A stretch of 64,000 nucleotides of DNA from G963667855 sp963667855 (GTDB taxonomy: Bacteria > Planctomycetota > Phycisphaerae > UBA1845), in contig CAXXKI010000004.1 in the NCBI GenBank assembly GCA_963667855.2, forward strand, positions 558,001-622,000, written 5' to 3'. Under the pieces are notes generated by a model. The model had not been told where the DNA came from, did no database searches, and saw only the letters and a program-made list of their open reading frames with translations. Position numbers and translations under genes: made by a program. Shown piece by piece: positions 18,884-27,992 of this stretch (positions are counted from its first letter, which is position 1; each line of letters begins with the position of its first letter).

Positions 18884-19876
18884 CGTTGGTCTCCCGTAAT
18901 TGCCTGCCCGGCTCTATCAGCAGGGGACACTGAACCAGATCGAGGTTTAGGCAGGTACGTGTTGTGTGCCTCAGTATTAATGACCGTCCGGTGAAGCGGT
19001 AAGCGCACCAAACCGGTCCCCCTTCCATAACATAGCAAAATACGTGCCGCGCCGCGAGTCCTGGAAATGGTCGTGGATAACCATCTGGAAATGCATTGTT
19101 GGTGCGACCGATGTCCGACTCAGGGGGACATTGAAACCTTCGTAAGTTTCTCTTCGACAGTCGGGTTTCCTGTCTCCAATGAATATCTATTACGGGGTTG
19201 GGCTGTCAGCCATCGGCTTCTCAATGGCTGAGGCAGTCGTGTAACTCCGGAAACCGGTAGCTTAGCCTGTTTTTACCAAAAGGAAAGCTACTCAATGGGG
19301 TGTTTGGTTCATGGCTTTGAAAATGGGGGACTCTACGTAGTTCGGAGAGCTTGGGCGTTTCCCTTCAATATATGCGTGCGCCTGAAGTTTGGTTGATATG
19401 TACCGGTCTTACTATCTGAGACGTCAGGAAATTCCACTGTTACCACCTGTTTCATCGATATAGGCGCCTTTGGTACCAGAGAGAAGTTCGGCGGTGAACT
19501 GCAAATGTGGATATCGGCGGCGTGAGGTTTCTAAACGTGAACAGCTTCATTTGGGTTTTATTGTATGGGGTGGATTGTATACGAATGTTTGTGATTTAAG
19601 AAAAGATTCAATTTTAAGGAATCATACTTGTTTTGTTAATTAACGTCGTCCGGTTTCAATTAGGTAATCCCTATAGGATCGATGGGTGCAGGCTTTATCG
19701 GGATTGGTCGTGAGTCGATAAGAACGATGGGTTTGAAAGCCCACTGGTTAATCCGATTGACCGGACAGGTGCCGATTGCGCTGATGCAATTGCCTACGCT
19801 GCGGTTTGTGTATTGGGTTATTGCGTATGAAACCGCCCTCGGCGATCGGATTGTTCGTGCGGAGAAAACAAAAAGG
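18884..19876. other. Large divergent intergenic region between pta and the chemosensory operon
   Basis: Nearly 1 kb without a convincing gene. The open frame from 19682 that runs into cheW has no CheW similarity before 19877 and is treated as leader. The section 19550-19660 is markedly AT-rich (TTTAAGAAAAGATTCAATTT) and is the best candidate for the promoter of the chemosensory operon. The pta promoter should lie near 18900-19000. Confidence 0.45.
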
Positions 19877-20371
19877 ATGAAAGATCGCACGGAGAAGGCT
19901 GTTCCGGAAACACTCCTGGTCTTCCTTCTGGATGAGATGTACCTGGCTATGGATGTCCGGTGCGTTCGGGAAGTGGCGCGTTCAGTTCGACTGTCTGTGC
20001 CGGCCCTGGGCGGAAAAGGTATCAGGGGGATGATTACTCTGCGCGGCGAAGCCGTGGCGGTTGCGGACCTGGGAGAGGTTTTAGGCATAAGTGGTACGTT
20101 GAGCGAATCTCGCAGCCGGTTGATTGCCGTGCGTTTTAATTCCTCAACCGTGTGTTTCCTGACCGGTAAGATCCAGGGGCTGCTGGAGGTTGATGAGGCA
20201 AAACTCGATACTCCTCCTCCGTTCATTGCGGGGCTGGATACTCAACTGATTGATTACATTACCTGGTCGAAAGACGGCGGGATGATCTGCGTGATAAATA
20301 TGGACGAGGTTTTCGCCAATATGGAAAAGCGAATGTCATATGCGGAGTCAGCCGGTGCCAAAGCCGATTAA
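19877..20371 (+). CDS. cheW: CheW-like coupling protein (first of two)
   Basis: It is a scaffold linking receptors to the CheA kinase in the cytoplasm. It has about 164 residues from the ATG at 19877. The CheW fold is visible as VPETLLVFLLDEMYLAMDV, a strand/turn with RLSVPALGGKGIRGMITLRGEAVAVADLGEVLG, and RLIAVRFNSSTVCFLTGKIQGLLEV. The region RGMITLRGEAVAVADL matches the conserved RG(x)2xRG...DL core of CheW. A longer reading from 19682 adds 65 residues without family similarity. The gene overlaps the start of cheR, so translation is probably coupled. It corresponds in position to WspB in the Pseudomonas Wsp operon. Confidence 0.85.
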   Translation: MKDRTEKAVPETLLVFLLDEMYLAMDVRCVREVARSVRLSVPALGGKGIRGMITLRGEAVAVADLGEVLGISGTLSESRSRLIAVRFNSSTVCFLTGKIQGLLEVDEAKLDTPPPFIAGLDTQLIDYITWSKDGGMICVINMDEVFANMEKRMSYAESAGAKAD

Positions 20372-21941
20372 AGAATCCGATATTTCCACTTTTCGTGATT
20401 ATCTCAACGAGGTATCCGGATTGTACTTTGAGAATAGCAAGTTTTCCCTGCTGAAAAAGGTGATTTCCGGGCGAATTGAGGAAACTGGAAGCGCCGGTTT
20501 CTCTGAGTATTATCATCGGTTGACCCGTAGTCGTCAGAGCAAGGACGAGTTGGCGGTTCTGGGCGGTATTCTGACTGTTGGAGAGACCTATTTTTTCCGT
20601 AATCGTGATCATTGGAACGCGTTTGAAGAGTGCGTGATGCCTTGGGTTATAACCCAATGCAGAGCCGAAGGACGGCACAGGATCAGGATATGGTCCGCGG
20701 GGTGTGCGACGGGGGAGGAGCCTTACACCATTGCGATAGCGGTAAGCCGGTGCCTGCCCGATCGAAGCAGGTGGGCCGTGGAAATACTCGGCAGCGACAT
20801 AAATCCCATGGCGGTCGCCGCCGCCAGACGCGGCGTTTATCGGGAAAACTCTTTTCGGGGTGTACCTGCGTTCATTCGCCGGGAATACTTCGAGCCGGTG
20901 AAGGAAGGGGGCTTTCGCCCTCGGTCGTATATCAGGGACATGGTGAGTTTCCAGGAACTGAACCTGCTCGATGCCCGGGATATGGACAGAGTGTGCGATG
21001 TCGATGTCGTCTTCTGCCGTAACGTGCTTATTTACTTCGACGCACAGAGCATCGAGACGGTGATGGGGCATTTGCACAACGCGCTCAGGCCCGGCGGATA
21101 TCTTTTTCTGGGGCATTCGGAAAATACCACAATACGAAGTCCGCGTTTTGCGACGATAAGTGTGTGCGATACCTTTGTCAGCCGGGCATTGCCCGGTGAG
21201 AATGATGGTAAAAGGTCTTTGCGTATTCCCGCAGAGTTGGAGTGGGTGAACGAGAAGGAGGAGTCCGTTCCGCAGGAGCTTGAGGAAAAAGGCAGGGAAC
21301 TCAAACCGCGGGTGTCCGGTACTTCTGGAAAAAACACGGACGTCGATTCACTGCCTGCTTATATTCCCGTTCCAAAGGAGTCCGCGGTATCAGGAGTGAG
21401 CGAGGAACATTTCCCCGATGTGAACAAGCTGCGCGAGAAGGCGGTCGAGTACCTGATCAGCGATGAGAGTTCGCAGTCTCTCAAGTTGTTTCGACAGGTG
21501 CTGGAGCGGGAACCGGAGGATGTGGTCAGCCTTCTGGGAACAGCGATTCTGCTCGCCGGGAGCGGAAGTGGCGATGCCGCGTTGCATTGTTGCGGAAATA
21601 TTCTGGCTATCGATCCCATGACGGCGGAAGCGTATTGCGTAATGGCGTTGGTTCATGAATCCAGGGGGGATTACCGGCAGGCTCTTACTGTTTTGGAAAA
21701 AGCGATTTACCTGGACAGTTCCTTCTCCATGGCCCATTTCCGGCTGGCAGGAATATACGAACGATTAAACCGCGACAGTGACAGGCGACGAGCTTTACGC
21801 AATACGCTGAATTCCCTGGACGAGGACGATGAAACGCGCATACGCGTGTATTCCGGCGGTTTTGACAGGAGTGCCGTTTCCCGGGTGTGCAAACAGCATT
21901 TGACCAAGGCTGCGAAAGGGTTTGAAGGAGTTGTCGGTTGA
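20355..21941 (+). CDS. cheR: CheR receptor methyltransferase with TPR tail (WspC-like)
   Basis: It methylates receptor glutamates with S-adenosylmethionine. The preferred start is the GTG at 20355, which has GGAG 7 bases upstream; the in-frame ATG at 20340 has none. The protein has 528 residues and overlaps cheW by 17 bases. The N-terminal helical domain covers about 5-75, and GGILTVGETYFFRN begins the catalytic domain. The SAM-binding motif is IWSAGCATGEEPYT (about 112-125), followed by LGSDIN and DVVFCRNVLIYFD. A charged linker at about 280-355 leads to three or so TPR units to the C-terminus (SLLGTAILLAGSGSGDAAL and YCVMALVHESRGDYRQAL). CheR-TPR fusions are characteristic of Wsp-like and other non-flagellar systems. 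Confidence 0.93.
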   Translation: MPKPIKESDISTFRDYLNEVSGLYFENSKFSLLKKVISGRIEETGSAGFSEYYHRLTRSRQSKDELAVLGGILTVGETYFFRNRDHWNAFEECVMPWVITQCRAEGRHRIRIWSAGCATGEEPYTIAIAVSRCLPDRSRWAVEILGSDINPMAVAAARRGVYRENSFRGVPAFIRREYFEPVKEGGFRPRSYIRDMVSFQELNLLDARDMDRVCDVDVVFCRNVLIYFDAQSIETVMGHLHNALRPGGYLFLGHSENTTIRSPRFATISVCDTFVSRALPGENDGKRSLRIPAELEWVNEKEESVPQELEEKGRELKPRVSGTSGKNTDVDSLPAYIPVPKESAVSGVSEEHFPDVNKLREKAVEYLISDESSQSLKLFRQVLEREPEDVVSLLGTAILLAGSGSGDAALHCCGNILAIDPMTAEAYCVMALVHESRGDYRQALTVLEKAIYLDSSFSMAHFRLAGIYERLNRDSDRRRALRNTLNSLDEDDETRIRVYSGGFDRSAVSRVCKQHLTKAAKGFEGVVG

Positions 21942-22016
21942 TTGTTGGAACGACAGGGGCTTGGGCGTTCAAACCGGCACTGTTACCGGTATGTATACTG
22001 GAGTATTGATTGAGTA

Positions 22017-22574
22017 ATGGAAAACACCACTCAAAACGGAACCGGGACGCTTGATGCAATAGCTGAGCGGGTAAAGCTTTTGCGGACATCGTTCGACGAA
22101 GGTATTCGATATGCGCAAAAAGCGGTTGCCAGGCGGGCGGCGGAATATCTGCTGGTGAACCTGGGAGATGAGCGATACGCTTTTTCCATTGCCAATATAT
22201 TGGAGGTTATTTCGGTTCCTACGATAGTACCCCTGCCTGGTGTTCCCGTGGCGATATTGGGGATAGTGAACTTTCGTGGTCGGATAATCTCGGCGATAAC
22301 CATTCACGAAATGCTGGGGCTGGTTCCGCGAGACGTGGAAAAAAGGGGACGATTGGTAATAACCAAGCGGCTGGCGGTGGATACGGGAATCATGGCCGAC
22401 CGGGTATACGGAATTGTGGAGATCGATTTGGATAAAATACAACCGGTTCCGGTAACCGTTCGCGATGAACGGGCGCGTTACCTGGAGGGGCAGGTTTACC
22501 TTGGAGCTGATCTGGTAACGCTCGTCGATTTACAGCAGATATGTGCATCAGAACGGGTGCGGATAAACGGCTGA
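22017..22574 (+). CDS. cheW: CheW-like coupling protein (second of two)
   Basis: A coupling protein of 185 residues. After a 45-residue N-terminal helix (residues about 10-45), the CheW domain starts at EYLLVNLGDERYAFSI. The core reads VPLPGVPVAILGIVNFRGRIISAITIHEMLGL, with the usual GIVNxRG motif, then LVITKRLAVDTGIMADRV and ends with LGADLVTLVDLQQI. It is better conserved than the first copy. Position between cheR and the receptor matches WspD in the Wsp arrangement, where two CheW proteins serve one receptor array. Gap to the receptor gene is 28 bases. Confidence 0.92.
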   Translation: MENTTQNGTGTLDAIAERVKLLRTSFDEGIRYAQKAVARRAAEYLLVNLGDERYAFSIANILEVISVPTIVPLPGVPVAILGIVNFRGRIISAITIHEMLGLVPRDVEKRGRLVITKRLAVDTGIMADRVYGIVEIDLDKIQPVPVTVRDERARYLEGQVYLGADLVTLVDLQQICASERVRING

Positions 22575-22602
22575 AGGTGGTGTTGGAAAAGGGAGTCAGG
22601 TG

Positions 22603-24750
22603 ATGGAAACCGGAAGTTCGCAAGAGTCGTATGAGTCAGCGGAAAAAAGTGCGCCGACCGAGTTGAAGGTTCGCCGGCCGATTACTGTTACTCTTGGGCT
22701 ATCTCTGTTTTTGGGCGTGTTGGTTCCGGTCGGAGTGATAGTTGGGGTTATGTATCACACCACGGCCGGAGGGGTGGACGACATCGCCCGTTTCACTAAA
22801 GAGGAATTGAAGGTCCGGGCGTTCGATCAGCTTGTAACTGTAAGGGAATCGACCAAGCGACAGATTGCCACGCTTTTCAGCGAGGTCGCGCGCGATGTTG
22901 AAGCCATGTCGAAAAACCCGTATATCCGCGACGCGTTTACCGATCTGAAATCGGCGGCGAAAACCGCCCGAAGTAACAATCTCAAAGAGCATGAGTTGAT
23001 GAAGGACGCTCAGTACCAGGCGTTGTATGAGAAACACGCGAAGGAGATGGGTGAATACGCAGATACCTTCGATTTCGACGATCTGTTTTTCGTATGTGCC
23101 GATAAAGGGCACGTTTATTTCTCGCTTTCCCGCGGGGATGATTTCGGGAAGAGTCTGCCTTCGGCTTATCCCGGCAGTGTTCTGGAAAAAAACTGGCGCA
23201 ACGCGATCGAAAGCGGGATGACCACGATTTCTGATATGGAAAAATACGCACCCGCTGATAATCGCCCAATGGTATTCGTTTCCACTCCGTTTAAAATCGA
23301 TGGTGGAATAGCCGGTGTACTTGGTGTCAGCGTATCACTGTCTACGATTAACGAAATAACCATGCAACGTGGAGGGATGGGAGAAACCGGTGAAGTTTAC
23401 ATGGTCGGTAAGGACCGGCTCATGCGGTCTGATTCGATTCTCGATCCCGCTCATAGATCAGTTTATGCCTCTTTTGCCAATCCGGAAACGGGCAGAGTCG
23501 ATACCTCGCCCGTTCAGAGGGCGCTGGCGGGGGAGACCGGTGTCGAGTTGTCCGCCGATTATCGCAACAGTACGGTCTTAGCCGCGTATTGCCCCATGGA
23601 CATCAAGGGAATTCGATGGGCTTTGATTGCGGAGATGGATGAGGCGGAGGCGTTTTCCTGTATAGAAGATGTCGAGCGAATAGAGAATATGACCATGCTG
23701 GCGGTGATGCGCTATGCTGTCGGTCTTTCGGCCTTGCTCCTAGTCATATTGGCCGGTGTGGGGTTGGGCGTTCACTATTGGATTGCTCAACCAATAAAGA
23801 ATATGGCACAGGCCGCCATCGCCGTCGCCCAGGGCGATCTGGGGGTGACGGTTCCGGCGAAAGGGGCGAGTGAGACGGGCATACTCGCCCGGGCAATGAA
23901 TCAGATGACCGCCAACTTGAGTAATGTGGTTGAACAGATCGACATTGCCGCGGCGAAGATGGAGGCGGCAAGTAAAGAACAGGCGGTTGGCGCGACCAAC
24001 CAGAGTACCGCGACATCACAGATGTCGAGTACCACCAGTGAACTGCTCGCTTCCGCAAGGCAGATGAGTGAGAACGGAGCGGTGGTAAGCGAACTGGCGG
24101 AAGGGGCGGCCAAGGAGTGTGCAAGTGGTGCGCGGCAGGTTCAGGATGCCGTCTTGGGAATTAACGGAGTACGCGACCGGGTGGAACACGTCGCTCAGCA
24201 CATGGTCGACTTGGGGGCAAAAAGCCAGCAGATAAGTGGCGTTCTCGATATCATCAACGAACTGTCTGAGCAGACCAACCTATTGAGTTTGAACGCCAGT
24301 ATAGAGGCCGCGGGAGCGGGGGAATCCGGCAAGAGGTTTGCGGTCGTTGCCAGTGAGATCAGGAAGCTGGCGGAGCGGGCGGCAGAATCGACGACCGAGA
24401 TTCGCGGTCTGGTGGATAATATTCAGGAAATGGTCAACACCACGATAATGGCCACCGAGGAAGGCACCAAAGCGGTGGAAGAGGGGGTTAGATTGACCAC
24501 GCAAGTCGAGGGTTCGCTGGAGAGTATTGCCCGGCAGGTGGCAAGCACCACGGAGTCGGTGAAGGCTATTGGGTTTGCCAGTAGGCAGCAAACCACGGCT
24601 ATCGAGGAAATCGACGGTGCGGTACGGGATATCGATACGACCGCTCAGCAGGCGGAAGCATCCGCGCGGCAGATCCAGAAGGAAGCGGCCATGCTTGCAC
24701 AGGCGTCAGGAAGATTCAAAAACGTAAAACACATTGCCAATGACGGATAG
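22603..24750 (+). CDS. mcp: Methyl-accepting chemotaxis receptor with large extracytoplasmic sensor
   Basis: A membrane receptor of 715 residues, started at the ATG at 22603 because GGGAG lies 7 bases upstream (an adjacent GTG is an alternative). TM1 is at about 27-50. The extracytoplasmic sensor spans about 51-362; phrases such as MVGKDRLMRSDS and VFVSTPFKIDGGIAGVLGVSV are typical of double-Cache (dCache) sensors. TM2 is at about 365-388, followed by a HAMP domain (QPIKNMAQAAIAVAQGDLGV) and a long coiled-coil signalling domain. The hairpin tip reads SEQTNLLSLNASIEAAGAGESGKRF at about 548-572, with unusual Ser and Gly substitutions at the usual AALNAAIEAARAGE positions. No C-terminal CheR-binding pentapeptide is seen. 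It is the sole receptor of the operon, equivalent to WspA. Confidence 0.92.
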   Translation: METGSSQESYESAEKSAPTELKVRRPITVTLGLSLFLGVLVPVGVIVGVMYHTTAGGVDDIARFTKEELKVRAFDQLVTVRESTKRQIATLFSEVARDVEAMSKNPYIRDAFTDLKSAAKTARSNNLKEHELMKDAQYQALYEKHAKEMGEYADTFDFDDLFFVCADKGHVYFSLSRGDDFGKSLPSAYPGSVLEKNWRNAIESGMTTISDMEKYAPADNRPMVFVSTPFKIDGGIAGVLGVSVSLSTINEITMQRGGMGETGEVYMVGKDRLMRSDSILDPAHRSVYASFANPETGRVDTSPVQRALAGETGVELSADYRNSTVLAAYCPMDIKGIRWALIAEMDEAEAFSCIEDVERIENMTMLAVMRYAVGLSALLLVILAGVGLGVHYWIAQPIKNMAQAAIAVAQGDLGVTVPAKGASETGILARAMNQMTANLSNVVEQIDIAAAKMEAASKEQAVGATNQSTATSQMSSTTSELLASARQMSENGAVVSELAEGAAKECASGARQVQDAVLGINGVRDRVEHVAQHMVDLGAKSQQISGVLDIINELSEQTNLLSLNASIEAAGAGESGKRFAVVASEIRKLAERAAESTTEIRGLVDNIQEMVNTTIMATEEGTKAVEEGVRLTTQVEGSLESIARQVASTTESVKAIGFASRQQTTAIEEIDGAVRDIDTTAQQAEASARQIQKEAAMLAQASGRFKNVKHIANDG

Positions 24751-24762
24751 CAATCGGGAACC

Positions 24763-26913
24763 ATGGGAACACCATTTGAATACTTTCTGATGGAGGCAAG
24801 CGAACGTCTGGAGCGTTTGAGTTCCGGATTGATGGAACTGGAGCATGCGGTTGATAACGCTGATCTCCTGTCTGATCTGTTTCGCGATGCTCACAGTCTG
24901 AAAGGGGCTGCGGGGATTTCCGGTCTGCCCGATGTGTCGGCCATCTGCCATCGCATGGAGGACAGGCTGTGCGAAGTGCGCGACGGTGCGGAAGCGGTGA
25001 CTCCGGAACTGATAGATGCGCTTTTGCACACGGTTGACAGTCTGCAGGAATTGATCGCTTCTAAATCGGTGGACGGTATGAGCGATGCGCTTACCGAGCA
25101 GATCATCAGCAGGCTGGATAAGGCTGCCGGAACGGGCGGTCCAAAGGAATCCGAAAAAAGCGGACCCGATGCGGTCAAGCCTGAAAAGACTGAAGAGCCG
25201 CTGGATATTGATATTGTCAAACCATCGCAGAAGCTGGGACTGGATACGGTTCGCATTCACGTCGCCAGTCTGGAGACATTGGCGAATGCCACCGGGGAAT
25301 TGCTGGTTGCCGGTGATCGTCTGCGGCAGAGGCATATGGCTTTGCGGGAGTTGAATCAGTTTATTCGGGATAAAGCAAGCCGGTATCAAAACGACAGGTT
25401 TGCCGCCGATGTATGCAAGCCCGTCGCGGAGAAAGTACGTTCTATCCTCGATGATTTCACCGGCGACCTGGCGGTGGTCGAGCCGCTTGTAGCGGATATT
25501 CACGAACTGGCGTTGGATACGCGTATGCTTCCGGTGAGTACGCTATTCGATCGGCTGGCCCGTTTTGTCCGCGACCACTGTCGACAGGAGAACAAGGAAG
25601 CGGAGCTGGTGCTGGAGGGTACTGACACACGGGTGGACCGTCAGGTACTGGCCGAATTGTATGATCCGGTCACTCATCTCATCCGCAATGCCCTGTCGCA
25701 TGGAATCGAGTCCATCGAAGAGCGGCTTCGTATTGGAAAACCAAAAGCAGGAGTGGTGCTTCTGAAGACGCTCCGTCACGCGGACCGGATTAGTATAATA
25801 TGCGAAGATGACGGTCGGGGAATAGACGAGGAGCTCGTCCTGAAGAAAGCCGTATCGCTGGGCCTTGTAGGGGAGATCGAGTCGCGGGAAATGACCGCTC
25901 AACAGATCCGGTCGCTGATACTCGATCCTGGGTTTTCTACTGCGGAAATGATAACCGACGTGAGCGGTCGCGGGGTGGGCATGCAGGTGGTCGCCGGTCA
26001 GGTGGAAATGTTACGCGGCACCCTCACCATAGAATCGGAAACCGGCAAATTCACCCGCTTCATCATAGATCTGCCGGTGTCCATGGCTACCCTGGAGGGG
26101 CTGTTGGTGGAATCAGCGGGTTTTGCCTATGTGATTCCTACTACTTCAATCGCCCGGACCGCGGGGATACGTCTGCCGGACATACAGACGTGCGGTCATG
26201 AGGCTATGGCCAACATCGAAGGGCAGGTCGTACCGTTGTTGATGCTGTCCGATTTGCTGGGGCGCTCGGAATACGGTCGAGTTTCCCCGAACCTGTTGCC
26301 CGCGGTGGTGATCAGGCATCGCGATCAGTTGTTTGCCGTCGGGGTTGAAAAACTGCTGGGTACACAGATCTTCGTGGATAAAAGCCTTGGGGGGCATTTA
26401 CAGGGGATAGACGGGGTTGCGGGGGCGACGATTCTGGGGACCGGACTGCCGGCGCTTATTCTCGACCTGGGGCGGTTGACCCAACGGGCGGGAATTACCA
26501 TAACCCGGCATGACAGGCACTTGCATCAACAGGCCGCGGAAGTGAGTGACCCGATTCTGGTGATCGATGATTCGATAACCACGCGAATGATGGAACAGAG
26601 TATTCTCGAATCGGCCGGTTATACGGTGGAGACGGCCGTGGATGCGGAAAGTACCCTTTCAAAAATCGTGGAACGGACTTATCGCTTGTTCGTGGTCGAT
26701 GTGGAAATGCCCGGCTTGAATGGTTTTCAATTAACCCGAAAGATTCGGGAAATGGAGAAATACGCCAATACGCCGATCATAATCGTTACTTCCCTGGCCA
26801 AGGAGGGGCATCGCCGGGAAGGGCTCGAAGCGGGAGCCAACGCGTACATAGTAAAAGGCGAATTCGATCAGAACAATCTGCTTGATACCGTGGAAAGGCT
26901 GGTTTCCAGATGA
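24763..26913 (+). CDS. cheA: CheA histidine kinase fused to a C-terminal receiver (WspE-like)
   Basis: A 716-residue hybrid kinase. The Hpt domain has the phosphorylatable His44 in FRDAHSLKGAAG. A linker (about 110-155) precedes the dimerisation domain starting at DTVRIHVASLETLANATGELL. The HATPase part carries HLIRNALSHGIE (N-box), ICEDDGRGID (G1) and SGRGVGMQVV (G2). The CheW-like P5 domain follows (VESAGFAYVIPTTSIART). The C-terminal receiver (about 595-716) has the acidic pair VIDDS, Asp646 in VVDVEMPG and a TSL switch. Fusion of a REC domain to CheA is typical of WspE, FrzE and PilL-type systems. The last 4 bases overlap cheB (ATGA). It receives input from the receptor upstream through the two CheW proteins. 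Confidence 0.95.
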   Translation: MGTPFEYFLMEASERLERLSSGLMELEHAVDNADLLSDLFRDAHSLKGAAGISGLPDVSAICHRMEDRLCEVRDGAEAVTPELIDALLHTVDSLQELIASKSVDGMSDALTEQIISRLDKAAGTGGPKESEKSGPDAVKPEKTEEPLDIDIVKPSQKLGLDTVRIHVASLETLANATGELLVAGDRLRQRHMALRELNQFIRDKASRYQNDRFAADVCKPVAEKVRSILDDFTGDLAVVEPLVADIHELALDTRMLPVSTLFDRLARFVRDHCRQENKEAELVLEGTDTRVDRQVLAELYDPVTHLIRNALSHGIESIEERLRIGKPKAGVVLLKTLRHADRISIICEDDGRGIDEELVLKKAVSLGLVGEIESREMTAQQIRSLILDPGFSTAEMITDVSGRGVGMQVVAGQVEMLRGTLTIESETGKFTRFIIDLPVSMATLEGLLVESAGFAYVIPTTSIARTAGIRLPDIQTCGHEAMANIEGQVVPLLMLSDLLGRSEYGRVSPNLLPAVVIRHRDQLFAVGVEKLLGTQIFVDKSLGGHLQGIDGVAGATILGTGLPALILDLGRLTQRAGITITRHDRHLHQQAAEVSDPILVIDDSITTRMMEQSILESAGYTVETAVDAESTLSKIVERTYRLFVVDVEMPGLNGFQLTRKIREMEKYANTPIIIVTSLAKEGHRREGLEAGANAYIVKGEFDQNNLLDTVERLVSR

Positions 26914-27986
26914 TCCGCGTTCTTCTCGTTGAAGATTCCATTACCGTGCGCAAGGTGGTGACCGAGCGGTTGCACGCTGCGGGAATCGAAGTGGTGGGCG
27001 AAGCTGCCGACGGGGGGGAGGCCCTGGAAATGACGCACCTTCTGCATCCGGATGTGATCCTTATGGATGTGGTAATGCCCACGATGGACGGTTTGGAGGC
27101 CACCCGGCGGATAATGAGCGAAATACCAACGCCTATTATCATTCTCTCCGCCCACTCGAGTAATGATGAGGTGTTCAAGACATATGATGCTCTGGCATGT
27201 GGGGCGCTGGAAGTGTGCGCCAAACCGATCGGTCACGGACCGGAAGTGGAGGACGACTGGCGAATCATTCTCAGTACGATCAGGGCGGCGAAGCTGGTGG
27301 CCACCCCGCGGTTTATGGGAAGAGTCTTAAGCAGGCCCGTCGATCGTAAACCCGTAGCTCCTTCCGTCAAGCTCGAGGAGAAGGGAATGAAAGACCTGGT
27401 GATCGCCATCGGCGCATCCACAGGCGGTCCGGCGGCGGTTGCGAAAATACTATCTGTCTTTCCGAAAGATTATCCCTATCCGATCATTGTGGCCATTCAC
27501 TGCAGTCGCCATCTGAAAAAATCATCCGCTAAGTGGTTTTCACGACATTGCAGGATGGCGGTCCGTGATGTAACCGACGGTGAGCGGCTGGATTCCGTTG
27601 GCGGGACCGTACTTATCGTGCCCCCGGCCAGGGAGGTGAGCGTGGTCAATAATATTACCGTGCTGAGTGAAAGCAGCGACATGCTCAATTGTGCTCCGAG
27701 CATCAACCGGCTGTTTATGTCCATTGCGGAAAGCCGGGGTAATTCCGTGGTTGGTGTTATCCTTACCGGCATGGGCGACGATGGAGTTGAAGGCCTGTTG
27801 CGAATCAGGGAGAGTGGGGGAATAACCATCGCCCAGGACAGGGAGACCAGCGTTATTTATGGAATGCCGGGCGTCGCGGCGGAAAGGGGGGCGGCGCGGT
27901 ATGTTCTGTCTATCGAGAAAATCGCGGAATACCTGCTGAGTTTACCTATGAGTTTCGCTTTAACCAAAAACTCCATGGGAGTATAG
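26910..27986 (+). CDS. cheB: CheB receptor methylesterase/deamidase
   Basis: It removes methyl groups from receptor glutamates, closing the adaptation loop with CheR. It has 358 residues. The receiver domain (1-120) has the acidic pair VEDS, phospho-acceptor Asp53 in LMDVVMPTMDG and the conserved Lys in CAKPIG. The methylesterase domain starts at IAIGASTGGP with the catalytic Ser at 170. The catalytic His is in IVAIHCSRH (197) and the catalytic Asp in ILTGMGDDG (about 290). The start ATG overlaps the cheA stop. The loop after the catalytic His (CSRHLKKSSAKWFSRH) departs from the common HMPxxFTxxxAxRL pattern, so the substrate loop may be adapted to its single receptor. Confidence 0.94.
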   Translation: MIRVLLVEDSITVRKVVTERLHAAGIEVVGEAADGGEALEMTHLLHPDVILMDVVMPTMDGLEATRRIMSEIPTPIIILSAHSSNDEVFKTYDALACGALEVCAKPIGHGPEVEDDWRIILSTIRAAKLVATPRFMGRVLSRPVDRKPVAPSVKLEEKGMKDLVIAIGASTGGPAAVAKILSVFPKDYPYPIIVAIHCSRHLKKSSAKWFSRHCRMAVRDVTDGERLDSVGGTVLIVPPAREVSVVNNITVLSESSDMLNCAPSINRLFMSIAESRGNSVVGVILTGMGDDGVEGLLRIRESGGITIAQDRETSVIYGMPGVAAERGAARYVLSIEKIAEYLLSLPMSFALTKNSMGV

Positions 27987-27992
27987 AGGGCA

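Noticed and set aside
19682..19876. N-terminal extension of the first CheW
   Set aside because: It has no CheW-like sequence and no ribosome site; the ATG at 19877 gives a normal CheW.
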